Below are positions 11,423 to 23,404 of a stretch of DNA of 64,000 bases, piece after piece. Position 1 is the first letter of the stretch. Each line of letters starts with the position of its first letter. The notes beneath the pieces were generated by a model. That model ran no database searches, was not told where the DNA came from, and saw only the letters and a list, made by a program, of their open reading frames with translations. The stretch is from Candidatus Altimarinota bacterium (GTDB taxonomy: Bacteria > Patescibacteriota > Gracilibacteria > BD1-5 > UBA6164): NCBI GenBank assembly GCA_028713225.1, contig JAQTOS010000006.1, forward strand, positions 62,001 through 126,000. The letters run 5' to 3'. Position numbers and translations under genes: made by a program.

Positions 11423-11947
11423 ATGAAACTAATACTTTGACTTTGAAATCCTTGAAATGAATATACTTATACTAGGCATAATATTTGATTTTTATTCTTG
11501 GATTTTTTTGCATCTAGAAATGGATTTTGAAGTTTTAAATTGGAGTCAAAATTCAAGTGAGAAATTGCATTTTGAGATATAGATGGAGAAAAAACGATTT
11601 TACTCAAACCAATTACTTATATGAATCTAAGCTGAGAATCACTTAAAGAAGTAATGAATTTCTATAAGATTGAAAAAAAAGATTTTATAGTAATTTTCGA
11701 TGATATGAGTATGGATTTTGGGAAACTTAGATATAGAGAAAACTGAAGTGCAGGCTGACATAATTGAGTAAAAAGTATTATTAAATATTTTTGAGAGGAT
11801 TTCAAAAGAATAAAAGTTTGAGTTGGATTTAATGCAAATTTTGAAGTTTCAGATTGGGTTTTATCTAAATTCACTAAGACTGAATTAGAAGAATTAGATA
11901 AAAATATTTTCTTTGAAGTAGAAAAAATGCTTGAAGAAAAAGTTTAA
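11423..11947 (+). CDS. pth: Peptidyl-tRNA hydrolase
   Basis: This 174-aa protein matches bacterial Pth across its length: LGLGNPGNEYTYTRHNIGF at the N-terminus with catalytic His19, KPITYMNLSGESL, DDMSMDFGKLRYRENGSAGG and HNGVKSII. Pth recycles tRNA from peptidyl-tRNA released by stalled ribosomes. Most of the invariant glycines are written UGA, including both in LGLGNPG, making this one of the clearest proofs of the code. It begins a run pth - HD hydrolase - murC with short gaps. Confidence 0.95.
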
Positions 11948-11964
11948 TATTAAAAAATAAAAAA

Positions 11965-12762
11965 ATGTATAGTTTAACAGAAGCAACAGAATTACTAGAA
12001 ATATCAGAAAAATTCTGATCTTGAAATACTGGGGATAAATGAATTTTATCTTATAATGCTCATAAAGTTAGACACACTTTATGAGTTTTAGAAGTTTGAA
12101 GACATATAATCATAAAGTTAAAAGAAAGGATAAATTTATCTGATGAACTTATAAATAAGGCTGAAATTTGCTTTATGCTTCATGATTTAGGTAGATTTTA
12201 TCAAAACAACTGAGAAAGAGTTTTCAATAATGAAGAATTCGAACATTGAGACAAATCTTATGAATTAGTAGAAAAAGCTGGATATGAAGCTTCTATATAT
12301 TTAGCTATAAAATATCATAATAAATATAGTACTAGCTGACTTTTTGAAGAAAAAGATTATATTTCTATGAGTAAAGAAAATAAAGAAGAAGCTGTGTTTT
12401 TAACTAATATTCTTAGAGATGCTGATAAATTACAAAATATGCTTTATTCAGTATTTAATATATCTCATTTACAAAGTTTAGATGTTTATTGAGATTCTCT
12501 AAAAAATGAAGATATTTCTCCTATAAATATAGAGGATGTAAAAATTCATAAATTAATTGATAGAAGAAATATAAAAACAATTTGAGATTATATTTTATCT
12601 AGCCGATGTTTTGCTTTTGATATGAATTTCAATGAAACAATAGAAATATTAAAATTTTTCTGATATTTTGATAAAATTTATGCGCTACTTGAAGCTAATT
12701 CATGAGTAAGTAAAGAAAGTCTGGAAATAGTAAGAAATAATGTATTAAATTTTAAGATTTAA
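11965..12762 (+). CDS. HD-domain phosphohydrolase
   Basis: This 265-aa cytoplasmic protein carries an HD-type metal-dependent hydrolase fold: His in HKVRHTLGVLEVGRHI (about residues 33-48), the HD pair in CFMLHDLGRFYQ (about 72), a further His in LAIKYHNKYS, and an Asp in LRDADKLQN. HD proteins hydrolyse nucleotides or cyclic nucleotides; the substrate cannot be told from sequence alone. It sits 17 bases after pth and 4 bases before murC, in the same operon. UGA glycines are frequent. Confidence 0.85.
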
Positions 12763-12766
12763 AAAA

Positions 12767-14092
12767 ATGGAAAAAAAAGTTTATATAATTTGAATTGGTT
12801 GAATCGGAATTTCAGCTATTGCAAGATATTACAACGAAAACTGATACCAAGTTTTTGGCTCTGATAAAGTAGGAAGCGAACTAATAGAAAAACTAAAATC
12901 AGAAGGAATTAATATAATTATTTGAGAAGATGAATCTAGAATATCTTCTGATTTTAATATTGTTGTTTATACTGAAGCTGTTCCTGAGAATCAAGAAGAA
13001 TTAGAAAAGGCTAGAAGTTTATGAATAGAAACTATTACTTATCCAGAAAGCCTAGCTAGAATAGCAAACGATAAAAAACTTATAGCAATTTCAGGAAGTC
13101 ATGGAAAATCAACTACTACTTCCCTGATTTCTATAATGCTGAAAAATTCTTCTCTTGATATAAATACAGTAGTTTGAACTTTGCTTAAAGAATTTGATGG
13201 AAAAAATGCTTTTTTCTCAAATAGTGAATATTTTTCTATTGAAGCCTGTGAATATAAAAGGTCTTTTTTGAGATATAAGCCTTATATCTGAATAATTACA
13301 AATATTGATTTAGATCATCTTGATTATTACAAAGATTTGGCTGATTATGAAAGCGCTTTTACTGATTTCATAAAAAATATTAAAACCGGATGATATGCGA
13401 TTTTGAATTGAAATTGTGAATCAAGTATGAAAATGCTTCAAGTAAGAAATGATATAAATTATGTAATAGTTTATAATAACTCTGAAATAAAATTAAATAA
13501 TGAAATAATAAAAGTTCCTCATATAAATATGCAAATCCCTGGAGATCATATATTATTTGATGCTCACATCGCTTTTGCTGTTTGAAAAATTTTATGACTA
13601 GAAGAAAATGAAATAATTAAATCTCTAGAAGCTTATACTTGAGTTTGGAGAAGATCTGAAATAGTTGGAACAACAGAAAATGGAAATATTTTAATGAGTG
13701 ACTATGGTCATCATCCAACAGAAATTTCTCTTACTCTTGATGCTTTAAAAGAAAGAAATCCAGACAAGAAATTATTTGTAGTATTTCAACCACATCAATA
13801 TTCTAGAACTCTAGAATTGCTTGATTGATTTTCTCATTGTTTTAATTCGGCTGATACTTTAGTTATTCCAGATATTTATGAATCAAGAGATTCTGCAGAA
13901 TCAATTGCAGCAATGAATACCGAAATATTACTGAATCATATAAATCATCCAAATAAAATAAACTGAAATTGACTTAAAAATACTCTAGAAATCATAAAAC
14001 AATATGATATCGAAAATCCAAATTCCTCTATTATTTTACTACTTTGAGCTGGTAATGTAGATGATTTGAGATATGATATAGAGACTAAATAA
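12767..14092 (+). CDS. murC: UDP-N-acetylmuramate-L-alanine ligase
   Basis: This 441-aa Mur ligase has an N-terminal Rossmann segment ([17 protein letters not shown]), the ATP P-loop [10 protein letters not shown] (Gly110 to Lys114), a central-domain segment [23 protein letters not shown], and a C-terminal domain with DYGHHPTEI and FQPHQYSRT. The HHP and HQYSRT motifs are typical of MurC. The enzyme adds L-Ala to UDP-MurNAc in the cytoplasm. It is about 50 residues shorter than many MurC proteins but keeps all three domains. It is the last gene of the pth operon; a terminator follows. Confidence 0.92.
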
Positions 14093-14103
14093 TCCAATTA
14101 TTT

Positions 14104-14146
14104 ATAGCTATACCAAATTTATATAATTTGTATAGCTATTTTTTGA
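14104..14146 (+). terminator. Terminator after murC
   Basis: ATAGCTATAC and GTATAGCTAT form a stem around an A/T-rich loop, followed by six T. Confidence 0.7.
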
Positions 14147-14185
14147 CATAAAGTAAGTCAAAAAATTTCTTTTAATCTCATAAAC

Positions 14186-14194
14186 TGCTATAAT
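14186..14194 (+). promoter_or_regulatory. Extended -10 promoter element of clpC
   Basis: TGCTATAAT is a perfect extended -10 (TGnTATAAT), about 46 bases before the ATG. No good -35 box is visible. Confidence 0.5.
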
Positions 14195-14240
14195 AGTCTA
14201 GAGATAAATTAAACATAATTATTAAATAAAAAATATTACT

Positions 14241-16832
14241 ATGGTTTACAATAATTTTTCTGATTGATATAAAGAAACTTTACTAAAAGCTGAAGAAAAA
14301 GTAAAAGGAATTTGATTCAAAGATTTAAAAGAAGAAGATGTCTTACTTGAAATGTTAAACTCTCCTAAATGAGCATTAGAAGAGCTTTTTTCTGTTTATT
14401 GAGTAAATATAAAACTAGTTATTGAAGTATTAAATACTCCAAATTTTAACAAAGATTTAGCTTCAAGAAAATGAGTTTATAGTGGTTTATCAAAAGAATT
14501 AAAAGATACAATTTTGGCTTCAGTTAAAACTGCTGCATCTTTTTCTAAACAAAAAGCATCACTTGAGGATTTTTTAATTGCGCTTCTTAAGAAAAAAACT
14601 TGGTTTTATAAAATGTTTGATTTTATAGGTGTTAATCCACTTGATGTTGAAACTAATCTGATTGAATTAAATAAAATGTGAGTTATAGATGGTTGAAATC
14701 TAGATAATTCTGTTATTAATGATGCATTACTTGAAAAAGGGTTTTGAGACCTTATTTGAGCTCTTGCTAAAAATATTTATTCAGCAATTCCTGGTAGAAA
14801 TACTGAAGATGATGATGAAGAATGAACTACTCCATTTGATAATAATCCAAATTCAAAAGATAAAACAAAATCAGATTCTACTACTCCTGCCCTAGATTTT
14901 TTCTCTACAAATTTAACTGAAGAAGCAAAAAATGGTAAACTTGACCCAGTTTTGGGAAGAGAAGATGAAATAGAAAGACTTATTGCTATTTTGAATAGAA
15001 AAACAAAAAATAATCCAGTTTTAGTTGGTGAACCTGGTGTAGGTAAAACTGCAATTGTAGAATGACTTGCTAGAAAAATCGCATCTTGAGATGTTCCATT
15101 TTCTATGAGAGATAAAAAAATTCTTGCGCTAGATATGACTATGCTTGTTGCTGGAACAAAATTTAGATGAGAATTTGAAGCTAGAATTAAACAAATCATA
15201 GACGAAGCTTCAAAAGTAGAAAATGAAATAATTTTATTTATTGATGAACTTCATACTATTATTTGAGCTGGTTCTGGAGAAGGAACACTTGATGCTTCAA
15301 ATATTTTAAAACCTGCAATGTGAAGAGGAAAAATCTCAGTAATCTGAGCTACTACACTAAAAGAATATCAAAAATATATAGAAAAAGATACAGCTCTAGA
15401 GAGAAGATTTCAAAAAATAAATGCAGCTGAACCATCTGAGGAAGTAGCTATACAAATAGTAAAATGATTAAAAGACACTTTTGAAACTTATCATAATTTA
15501 AATATAAGTGACGAAGCTGTAGAAGAAGCTGTAAGATTATCTCAAAGATATATTACAGATAGATTTTTACCTGACAAAGCCATAGATTTGATTGATGAAG
15601 CTTGTAGTCTGAAATCAATGAAATATAATATTGATGAAACTGAAATAGTTAAATTAAAAGAAAAAATAGCTGCAATTCAAACAAAAATTGATGCTGCTGT
15701 TATGAGTCAACAATACAAAAAAGCTACAACTCTAAAAGAAGAACAAAAAGCTCTAGAAGAAGCAATTTATTCAAAAAAGAAAAAATTTGATATTCCAAAA
15801 GATAAAAGATATTCTATTGAAGAATGAGATATACAAAAGGTTTTGAGTATTTCTACAAAAATTCCTGTTTCAGATTTGAGTAAATGAGATATTGATAGAC
15901 TGAAAAAACTTGGAAAAACTTTAGAACAAAAAATAATTGGACAAAAAGAAGCAATAGATGCTGTAGTTTCTGTTATTACTAGATCTAAAGCCGGAATAAA
16001 TAGTCCAAATAGACCTACCTGATCTTTCTTATTTTTATGACCAACTTGAGTAGGTAAAACTGAACTAGTAAAAACTTTAGCAAGCGAATATTATGGAAAT
16101 CCAGATGCATTTATAAAAGTTGATATGAGTGAATATTCAGACAAAACTTGAGTAAATAAATTGATTTGAGCTTCCGCTGGTTATGTATGATATGAAGAAG
16201 GTTGATTATTAACAGAAAAAGTAAGAAAAAATCCTTATAGTATAGTACTTTTTGATGAAATAGAAAAATGAGATTTAGAAGTATATAATCTGATGCTTCA
16301 AATAATGGATGAATGAGTTTTAACAGATTCAAAATGAAGAAAAATCAATTTCAAAAATACTATTGTAATAATGACTTCAAATATTTGAGCTGAAGAATTT
16401 AATAAAAAAGCCCAAAAAATCGGTTTTGATATAACAGAAACTGAAGAAGAAAAAGTATTAAATGATTTTACAAAAGCAAAAGAAACTATTAAATGAAATC
16501 TGACAGAATATTTTTCTCCAGAATTCATAAATAGAATTGATAAAATTTTAGTTTTTTCTCCGCTTGATAAGAAATCAATCAAAAAAATCGTAGAACTTCA
16601 ATTAAATATTTTAGTTGAAAGATTGGCTTGAAAATCAGTTAAATTAACTTACAATCCAAAAGTTTTAGAATTTATAGCAAAAGAAGTTTATAATCCTGAA
16701 TTTTGAGCAAGAGAAATTAGAAGATATATTGCTGATACTTTGGAAGATAAAATTGCTAATTTATTGATTTTTGGTAAAAAAACTGATACAATGAACATAG
16801 AAATAGTTAAATGAACTTTAATAATCAAATAA
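14241..16832 (+). CDS. clpC: ClpC-type AAA+ unfoldase
   Basis: This 863-aa protein has a Clp N-terminal region and two AAA+ modules. The first carries the Walker A GEPGVGKT (about residue 263) and [12 protein letters not shown]. The second carries FLGPTGVGKTE (about residue 600), in which two glycines are UGA, then FDEIEKGDLEVYN, MTSNIGAEEF and FINRIDKI. Between them lies a short UVR-like helix pair ([20 protein letters not shown], about 480-500), which favours ClpC over the long ClpB coiled coil. It unfolds proteins for the ClpP protease or for refolding. No clpP is in the window. Confidence 0.9.
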
Positions 16833-16837
16833 AAATC

Positions 16838-18436
16838 ATGAAAAAAATATTGCTTACATTTTTTGTAATATTTTCTAGCGTTTTAGCGAACGCTAGTTTT
16901 GTTAATGCCTGATTTCTTGATTGAGATGATGATTTAAATATATATAAGAAAATAGATGAAGGAGTTTATAAATTACATGCTAGCCTACTATCAAATCAAT
17001 TAAAATGAGGAAAACCAGATTGAGATATTTGAAAAGTATTAAATTCTTATACAATAGAAAAATGTTTTAAAGAAGATTGAAGTATAAAGGATGATGAGAT
17101 GGCAAATATACAGGCTCAAACTTGAGCTTATTTAACTAGTATTTATTCGATGTTAAAAGATGAGTGCAAAAATAATTGATCTCTTACTTATGCTCAATTG
17201 AGCATTTATTCAGACACTATAAAAAATCATTATAAAAAATCTGATAACACAGCTAAGAAAGATGCTGATGCAATATATAAAATATCTAGAATAGGTCTTT
17301 ATTCTGATTGAGTAGATGAAAATTCTCCTTTTGATTTGATGAGTGATATAAAAGATATTAATAAAATAATTTTCACTGAGGATATTCCTTATGAGTGAGT
17401 AAATAATATGAATAATGATTCAGCTCTTGCTGCTTATTTGAATTGAAAACTTGGAAAAGATATATTAGATGCAGCTCAAAATCCAAGCTTCTTAGCGAGT
17501 AATCCTAATGCTTGAAATTCTTCAAATACTAATTCAAATAATAATATAGTTTGAGATAATAATGATTCAAGTTATGCTTGTAAAACTAATGAATCTGGAT
17601 TAAGTCAAAAACAATTAGATTCAATTATGCCTACTTGGTGAACTGGTGCTAATTTAAATAAAATAGATAGTGTCTGACTGAATTCTAAATTAGACCCAAA
17701 TAGCGGATGGAGTTTTTCTGGTAATAAAAATGTATCTGGAAATACTTATTCACCATTAAATGATAATAGTTTATGGCCTTGCAATGAGTTTTTTTGTATA
17801 ACAATTAATTTCAAAATGTATAGTCAGAACTTGCTTTGAGGTGGAAAAACTAATTCTATACAAGCTCTTATTGAAAGATCTAACTGACATTTAAAAAAAT
17901 TTACAAATAGTTCATTAATCCGATCTCGTCAAACAACAAACAATTTTCAAATTGGTTTAAAAGATTTGAGTCTTCCTGATTTGTTTAATGTAAATTTTGT
18001 TATATCAAAAAAAGCTCCACCAATATTAAATTTACATTGATGAAAAGAGCTTGCTAACACTCCAAATAAAGATAATATAACAAAAACTTTAATTCAAGAA
18101 TATTTCAAAAATTATTGAATTGAATATAATAGAGTTAATGATTTAGATATTTTTGAACAACAAGAATGTGAAATAGCTTCAGTTATAAATTCAGCTGAAC
18201 AACAAATTAACAAAAGTCCATTGAAATTTAATGATTGTAAAAATAATCAATATAAACAAAAATTAAATGAAGTAATATCTCAAAATATTGATTCTTCTTT
18301 AATGGCTGATGATTTAAAAGGTTTTAACAATCAATTTGTAGAACTAGCTTGATTTCTGGCAAATTTCCCAGATTATGCTAATAATATAAAAATAACAGTA
18401 AGTAAAATGTCAAAAAAATGAACATGATCGAATTAA
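16838..18436 (+). CDS. Secreted unknown protein A (532 aa)
   Basis: A signal peptide (MKKILLTFFVIFSSVLANAS) is followed by a long helical, Asn/Ser-rich exported protein with several scattered cysteines that could form disulfides. A linker rich in Asn and Ser lies in the middle (about residues 225-245). I do not recognise a domain. It starts 5 bases after clpC. Its last codons run past an internal ATG, so the reading frame overlaps the next gene by 19 bases (18418-18436). UGA Gly is used throughout. The overlap and similar style suggest that proteins A and B are made and act together at the cell surface. Confidence 0.7.
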
Positions 18437-19806
18437 AAAGAATTATATTTTTAGTATCAGTTTTGATATTACTCGTTCCACATATTAGTCTAGCTGCAGA
18501 TTCTAATGCCACTGATTGTTCTGTTAAACCTACTTCAGATGCTATTCTCGATTATATAAAAGATGATAGAAAAATTGTATCTAATATAATAAGTAATCTA
18601 GACGGATGAAATGATGCATCAACTTTATGATGAAAAACAGTTGATACTTATGATAAAATTAGGTCAAAAATGATAGGATTATCAAATTCTATATTTTCAT
18701 GGAACGGCTATGAATCATATTTTAAATTTTATGTTACATTACCTCTATCTCCTGTTGAACAAGAAATTCCATATGAGATAATGAGAGATCATAAAATTAT
18801 TCAAAATGAAGGGAAAACTCTTGAAAAAATTTTACAAAAATTAGTAAAGAATGGGACAGATAGTTCTTCAGTAAAAAATCTATGTGATTGAGTAGCATGA
18901 GATTGATGTAGTTGATTAGAATGAAAAACCGCACGAGACGTAATCACAAAATTAATGGAAAATAATTCTAATATTGCTGATTTATATAGATTATCAGTTT
19001 TATGAGAAGTTGCTAATTTTAAATGAGATTTATTTCTAATTGATAAAGATAAATTAACAAGTTATTATAAAGAAGATAGGGTTACTACATATTCACAAAA
19101 TTGTTGATTTGCAAAAAAGTGAATGGATAAAATTAAAGAAATTTTAGATTGGCAAAAAATAACAAAACAATGATTAATTCAATGGGATGAAGCATTACTT
19201 AGATTAAGATGTTCTTGAGTAGAATCAGCTTGAGTATGTAGTGATAAAGATAGTAAAAAATATAAAGAAATTGAAAAAAACTTGCTAAAAAATGAATTAC
19301 GAAGACAATGATTATCGTCAAATATGACAAAAAAAATGCTTCAAAATTTGGATAATTTCAATAATACTTGCATGTGAAATGATTTAGCATCAAACGCAAT
19401 ATGTGCCGGTAAATTAGCCCTAAAAAATTCAGCAAAATCAGTTTATAATTGGGATATGCAAAAATGAGAAGACTGATGATTTATACAAAATTTTATCGAT
19501 ACCGCAGATTGAATAATCTGACAAGGACTTGGTAAAAAAGAAAATGTAAGTATACAAAAATTAGCTGAATACCAAGATAAACGAGACCATGAAGCTTTAA
19601 TAAAAAAAGAATTGAGCGAAGTATTTCAAGCTTGATTATGATCTATTTGACAAAGTACCGATGAAGAAGATAAATTACAAAGTAAAATAATAGATATACA
19701 TTTGAATTTAGTAAAATCTATAGAAATACTTAATGATACTGCAAAAATATCTTGTGATGTATCTAGAATGCAATGAGCAAGTCTCCCTGATTGATGTGTA
19801 AAATAA
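18418..19806 (+). CDS. Secreted unknown protein B (462 aa)
   Basis: The start is the ATG at 18418, which gives a clear signal peptide (IIFLVSVLILLVPHISLAA). The mature part is helical and contains cysteines spaced along the chain (ATDCSVKP, KNLCDGVAGDGCSG, RLRCSGVESAGVCSD, NNTCMGND, ISCDVSRM), consistent with a disulfide-stabilised extracytoplasmic protein. No known family is recognised. It overlaps protein A by 19 bases and is followed after 30 bases by map. The pair could be parts of a surface structure used for host contact in a predicted episymbiont; that is inference only. Confidence 0.7.
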
Positions 19807-19836
19807 AGAAAAAATTAAAATTTAAAAAATTAAAAT

Positions 19837-20595
19837 ATGAGCTGATATAAAGCAAAAACTCCAAGAGAGTTAGATGTTATGAGAAATAATGCTAAAATTC
19901 ATAAAATAGTATTTGATGAAATTAAAAAATTGGCTATGCCATGAGTAAATGCTTGGGAAATAGACCAATTATGTTTAAATATTTGTAATAGACATAATGT
20001 TTTACCAGGTTTTCACTGAGTTTATGGCTTCCCTGCAAATATTTGTATAAGTATAAATGATGCTGTTGTTCACTGAGTTCCAACAAAAAAAATGGTTTTC
20101 AAAGATGGAGATGTAGTAAAATTCGATTTCTGAGTAAAAGATAAAGAACTTGGACTAAATACTGATGCTGCTTTCACTATGATAATTTGAGAATCAAAAG
20201 ATAGAGAAGTTGAAAGATTTCTAAAAGTAAATGAAGAAGCACTTTACAAATGAATAGCAAAAGCAATTCCTGGAAATAGAGTTTGAGATATTTCAAATGC
20301 AATTCAATCTCATGTTGAAAAAAACTGATTCCATATAGTAAAAGACCTGACTGGTCACTGAATCTGATATAAACTTCATGAAAAACCTTATATTCCAAAT
20401 TATGGTAAGGCTGGGACTTGAGAACTCCTTACTCCTTGAATGACTCTAGCAATAGAACCAATCATCGGTTTTTCTACTGGAAGAATAAAAGAAGTTACTG
20501 GAAAATGGGAAATTTTTATGGCTGATAATTGACTTGGATGCCAATTTGAACATACGATTCTTGTTAGAGATTGATATCCTGAAATAATAATATAA
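19837..20595 (+). CDS. map: Methionine aminopeptidase type I
   Basis: This 252-aa protein carries the five metal ligands of the family: Asp in KFDFGV, Asp in NTDAAFT, His in TGHGIGYKLHE, Glu in LAIEPIIGF and Glu in QFEHTILV. The N-terminal motif RNNAKIHKIVFDEI and the segment HGVYGFPANICISINDAVVHG also fit. It removes the initiator Met from nascent proteins. By hand count 15 of its 27 glycines are UGA, a useful measure of normal UGA use in this genome. A terminator follows immediately. Confidence 0.95.
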
Positions 20596-20596
20596 G

Positions 20597-20632
20597 AAAA
20601 AATAATTCCAAAATTTGGAATTATTTTTTTGT
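20597..20632 (+). terminator. Terminator after map
   Basis: AAAAATAATTCC and GGAATTATTTTT form a stem, followed by T. Confidence 0.85.
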
Positions 20633-20701
20633 ATTTTAAAATTGTAATTATTACATATTTTATTAAAATATACTTAACATAATAATTAAACAAAAACGAA
20701 A

Positions 20702-21088
20702 ATGGAAGCCCTATTAATAATAATTTGAATCGTATCTATAATTAATTTTTTCTTATTTAAAAAAGCCGTAAAAAAAGAAAATCTTGAATTAAAAAATTCT
20801 AGTATAAATCTAGCTTATTTTTTTGTTTTCATTTTTCAAGCTTTGATAATAAGTTTTCTTGCTATTTCATTTTTAAATGTATTTGCATCAATTGCTTTGA
20901 GTTTGTTATTATACTTTAACTTGATATATTTAGTAAGTTCAAAATTACTCAAAAATATTGAAAACAAAAAAGATTTGGCAACAACTATTACAATTAGATT
21001 TTTGAAATATTTGGTGATTTTTGAATGAAGTATTGCTGTGTTAATATGAGCAATTTATGTATTCTCTCTATTAATTTCTAAAATTTAA
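20702..21088 (+). CDS. Small integral membrane protein, unknown
   Basis: This 128-aa protein has about four hydrophobic segments: LLIIIGIVSIINFFLF, AYFFVFIFQALIISFLAISF, SIALSLLLYFNLIYLV and GSIAVLIGAIYVFSLLIS. A short charged loop (KKAVKKENLELKNSS) and a second (KLLKNIENKKDLATT) face one side. No family is recognised. Its stop is 4 bases before the recombinase gene, so the two are co-transcribed. Confidence 0.7.
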
Positions 21089-21092
21089 GTAA

Positions 21093-21998
21093 ATGAAATT
21101 TAGTATTGCAAAAATAAAATTTCTAAACTGGCTTGAGATAATAAAAGCTAAATCACCAAAAACTGTTGAACAATATAATAGACATTTAGAAAAATTTGAA
21201 ATATATATGAAATCTAGCGATTTTGAAGTTGAAGATATAGACTTAGATTTAGCAGAATGATTTAGAACTTATGTTCATAGAAGCTGAAAAATTGTCAGCA
21301 TCAAAACAGCAAATGCTTATATGATAAGTCTTAGAAGTTTCCTAAAATATTTAGAAAAAACTTGAGTTAAAGCACTTTCTCCAACTTCTATTGATTTGAT
21401 TAAACAAGAACAAAGACAAGTAGAATTTCTAAACGATGAAGAACTTTATAAATTATTTTTGGCTCCAGATAAAGCAACATTAACTTGAAAAAGAGATTTA
21501 GCGATAATGACTTGTATTTATTCAACTGGACTGAGAATTTCAGAACTTACAGCACTAAATAGAAATGACATAAATCTAGAAAAAAAGGAATTTGTAGTTA
21601 GATGAAAATGAAAAAAACTTAGAATAGTTTACCTAACAAAAGAAGCGATTACAAAAATAAAAGATTATCTAGAAGCGAGAACTGACTCTTACTCTCCCCT
21701 ATTTATCAGACACAATTTTGACTCAAAAAATTTCAAAAATCTAAGTGATGAAGATGTAAGATTATCGAGATTTTTTATCACAACGATGATAAAAGAAATG
21801 GCTGTAAAAGCGTATATTCTAAAAGATATTTCAGCTCATACTCTAAGACATAGTTTTGCTACAACTTTGCTTAATAATTGAGCAGATTTGAGAAGTATCC
21901 AAGAATTACTTGGACATTCTAGCATCACAACAACTCAGGTTTATACTCATGTTACAAACCCAAAACTTAGAGAAATACACAATAAATTTATGAAATAA
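21093..21998 (+). CDS. xerC: Tyrosine recombinase XerC/XerD family
   Basis: This 301-aa protein has an N-terminal SAM-like core-binding domain ([15 protein letters not shown]) and a C-terminal catalytic domain. The catalytic residues are visible: Arg in STGLRISEL (about 147), Lys region in RGKGKKLR, His and Arg in [11 protein letters not shown] (about 250), His in [10 protein letters not shown] (about 275) and the nucleophile Tyr in TQVYTHV. The length and motifs fit the chromosome-dimer resolvases XerC/XerD rather than phage integrases, and no attachment site or cargo is seen nearby. The symbol is approximate, since XerC and XerD cannot be separated here. Confidence 0.9.
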
Positions 21999-22010
21999 TA
22001 ATTTTAAAAA

Positions 22011-23369
22011 ATGTTTAAAAAAATAGTTGGGCTTGCTTTTTCAAATAAATGAAAAAATGCCAAAGATGTAGAAATGTATATAAAATGATTAGTTGAGTGA
22101 TGAGCGACTGAATTTTTTACTGGTTATAATCCACCTTATTGGTATGAAAAATTTGGTTTTGAAGTTAGTCCAAATGGCAGATTTGCTGAACATGAACAAA
22201 TTACTGATTTTGAGTTATTAAAGCAAATAGTAATTGAAGTTCATAAATACAATTTAGAAATTTTTATCAATTTGAATGCTTGGTATTACACATCTGAGAC
22301 TTTTCCTCTTATCAGACAAATGGTGGAAGAATTTATTAAAGCTTGAGTAGACTGAATTATATGCTGAAATATAAGCATTTTAGAATATTTAAAAACTATA
22401 AATTACTCGGGGAAAATAAATATCTCAACTATAATGGCAGTTTATAATAATGAAGCTATTAGATTTTTACTTGAAAATTATAAGATAAACAAAGTAATTT
22501 TAAGCAGAGAAGTGACATTAAAAGAAATAGAAGAAATAGTTACAAGCTTCCCTAAAACTAAATTTGAAGTTTTTGGTGAATGAGATTTTTGTAGATATAA
22601 TAACTGACTTTGCTTTGCTGAACACAAATATGAAACAAGAGATATTTGTACAGTAGTTTTAGATAATATGGAGATTAAACATAGATTTAGACCAGATTTC
22701 AAAAAACTGGTTCTTGATGAAACTATATCAAACGAAGAAAAAGCAAATTTACTAAATATGGAATATAAATCTGATACTCAAATTTTGGAAGAGATTTTTG
22801 AAAAATTAGATTTATGAATTGAAGATAAAGAAAGTCTAAAAAAAGAAATGCTAAATCTAGTATTAAAATCATCAAAAAAATCTGATTTATTTTTTGATTG
22901 ATTAAAATCACCTTTTTCAAAAGAAAATAAAAATATTTTACTTATTTTTAAACGAGTAAAATATTTAATAAGAGAAAATTTCAAAGATGAAATTCTAGAA
23001 AATCTAAAAATTGAGCTAGAATCAAATATAAACTCTGGGATGACTTACTACGCAGAAAAACTAAAAAACATTGGCGGAGAGGCAAAAATTAAAGCTTTAG
23101 AACTGCAAAATCTATATAATAAATGAGATAACTTAAATTTATACTCATATTTATTCTTTTCAAAGTTTCCAAATATAGAAACTGTGAAATTTCCAACTAG
23201 ATGAAGAAATTATAATGAAAAGTTAAAAATAATCGAAGAAGTTGTAAATAATAAAAAAATAGATGGAACATTACTAGATAGATGAATAAGTCCAAAAAGA
23301 ACTCATTATGATTTATCTTATTTATTCGGCTGAGATAAACTATGGTTTAGAAAGCTTTTGAAGAAATAG
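22011..23369 (+). CDS. Peptidase U32-like protein
   Basis: This 452-aa protein has the features of the U32 family: a TIM-barrel-like N-terminus with tandem segments (LNAWYYTSETFPL, GVDGIICGNISIL, INISTIMAVYNNEA) and the cysteine motif FEVFGEGDFCRYNNGLCF. Characterised U32 members are iron-sulfur hydroxylases of tRNA (TrhP) or ubiquinone (UbiU/V), and others are annotated as collagenase-like peptidases; which applies is unclear. The N-terminal start KKIVGLAFSNKGKNAKDVEMYI is consistent. It follows xerC by 12 bases and ends 11 bases before a hairpin shared with the converging GGDEF gene. Confidence 0.75.
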
Positions 23370-23379
23370 TTTAATATGA

Positions 23380-23404
23380 AAAGAGTCGCTTATTGCGACT
23401 CTTT
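23380..23404. terminator. Bidirectional terminator between converging genes
   Basis: AAAGAGTCGC and GCGACTCTTT form a stem. The TAA stop of the GGDEF gene on the minus strand (23390-23392) lies at the loop, so its last codons are part of the stem. Confidence 0.85.

Noticed and set aside
14777-15199. 140-aa minus-strand ORF inside clpC
   Set aside because: Antisense shadow of the ClpC first AAA domain; no signals of its own.
21093-21998. The tyrosine recombinase as a phage or integron integrase
   Set aside because: Length and motifs fit XerC/XerD; no attachment repeats, cargo genes or code change around it.
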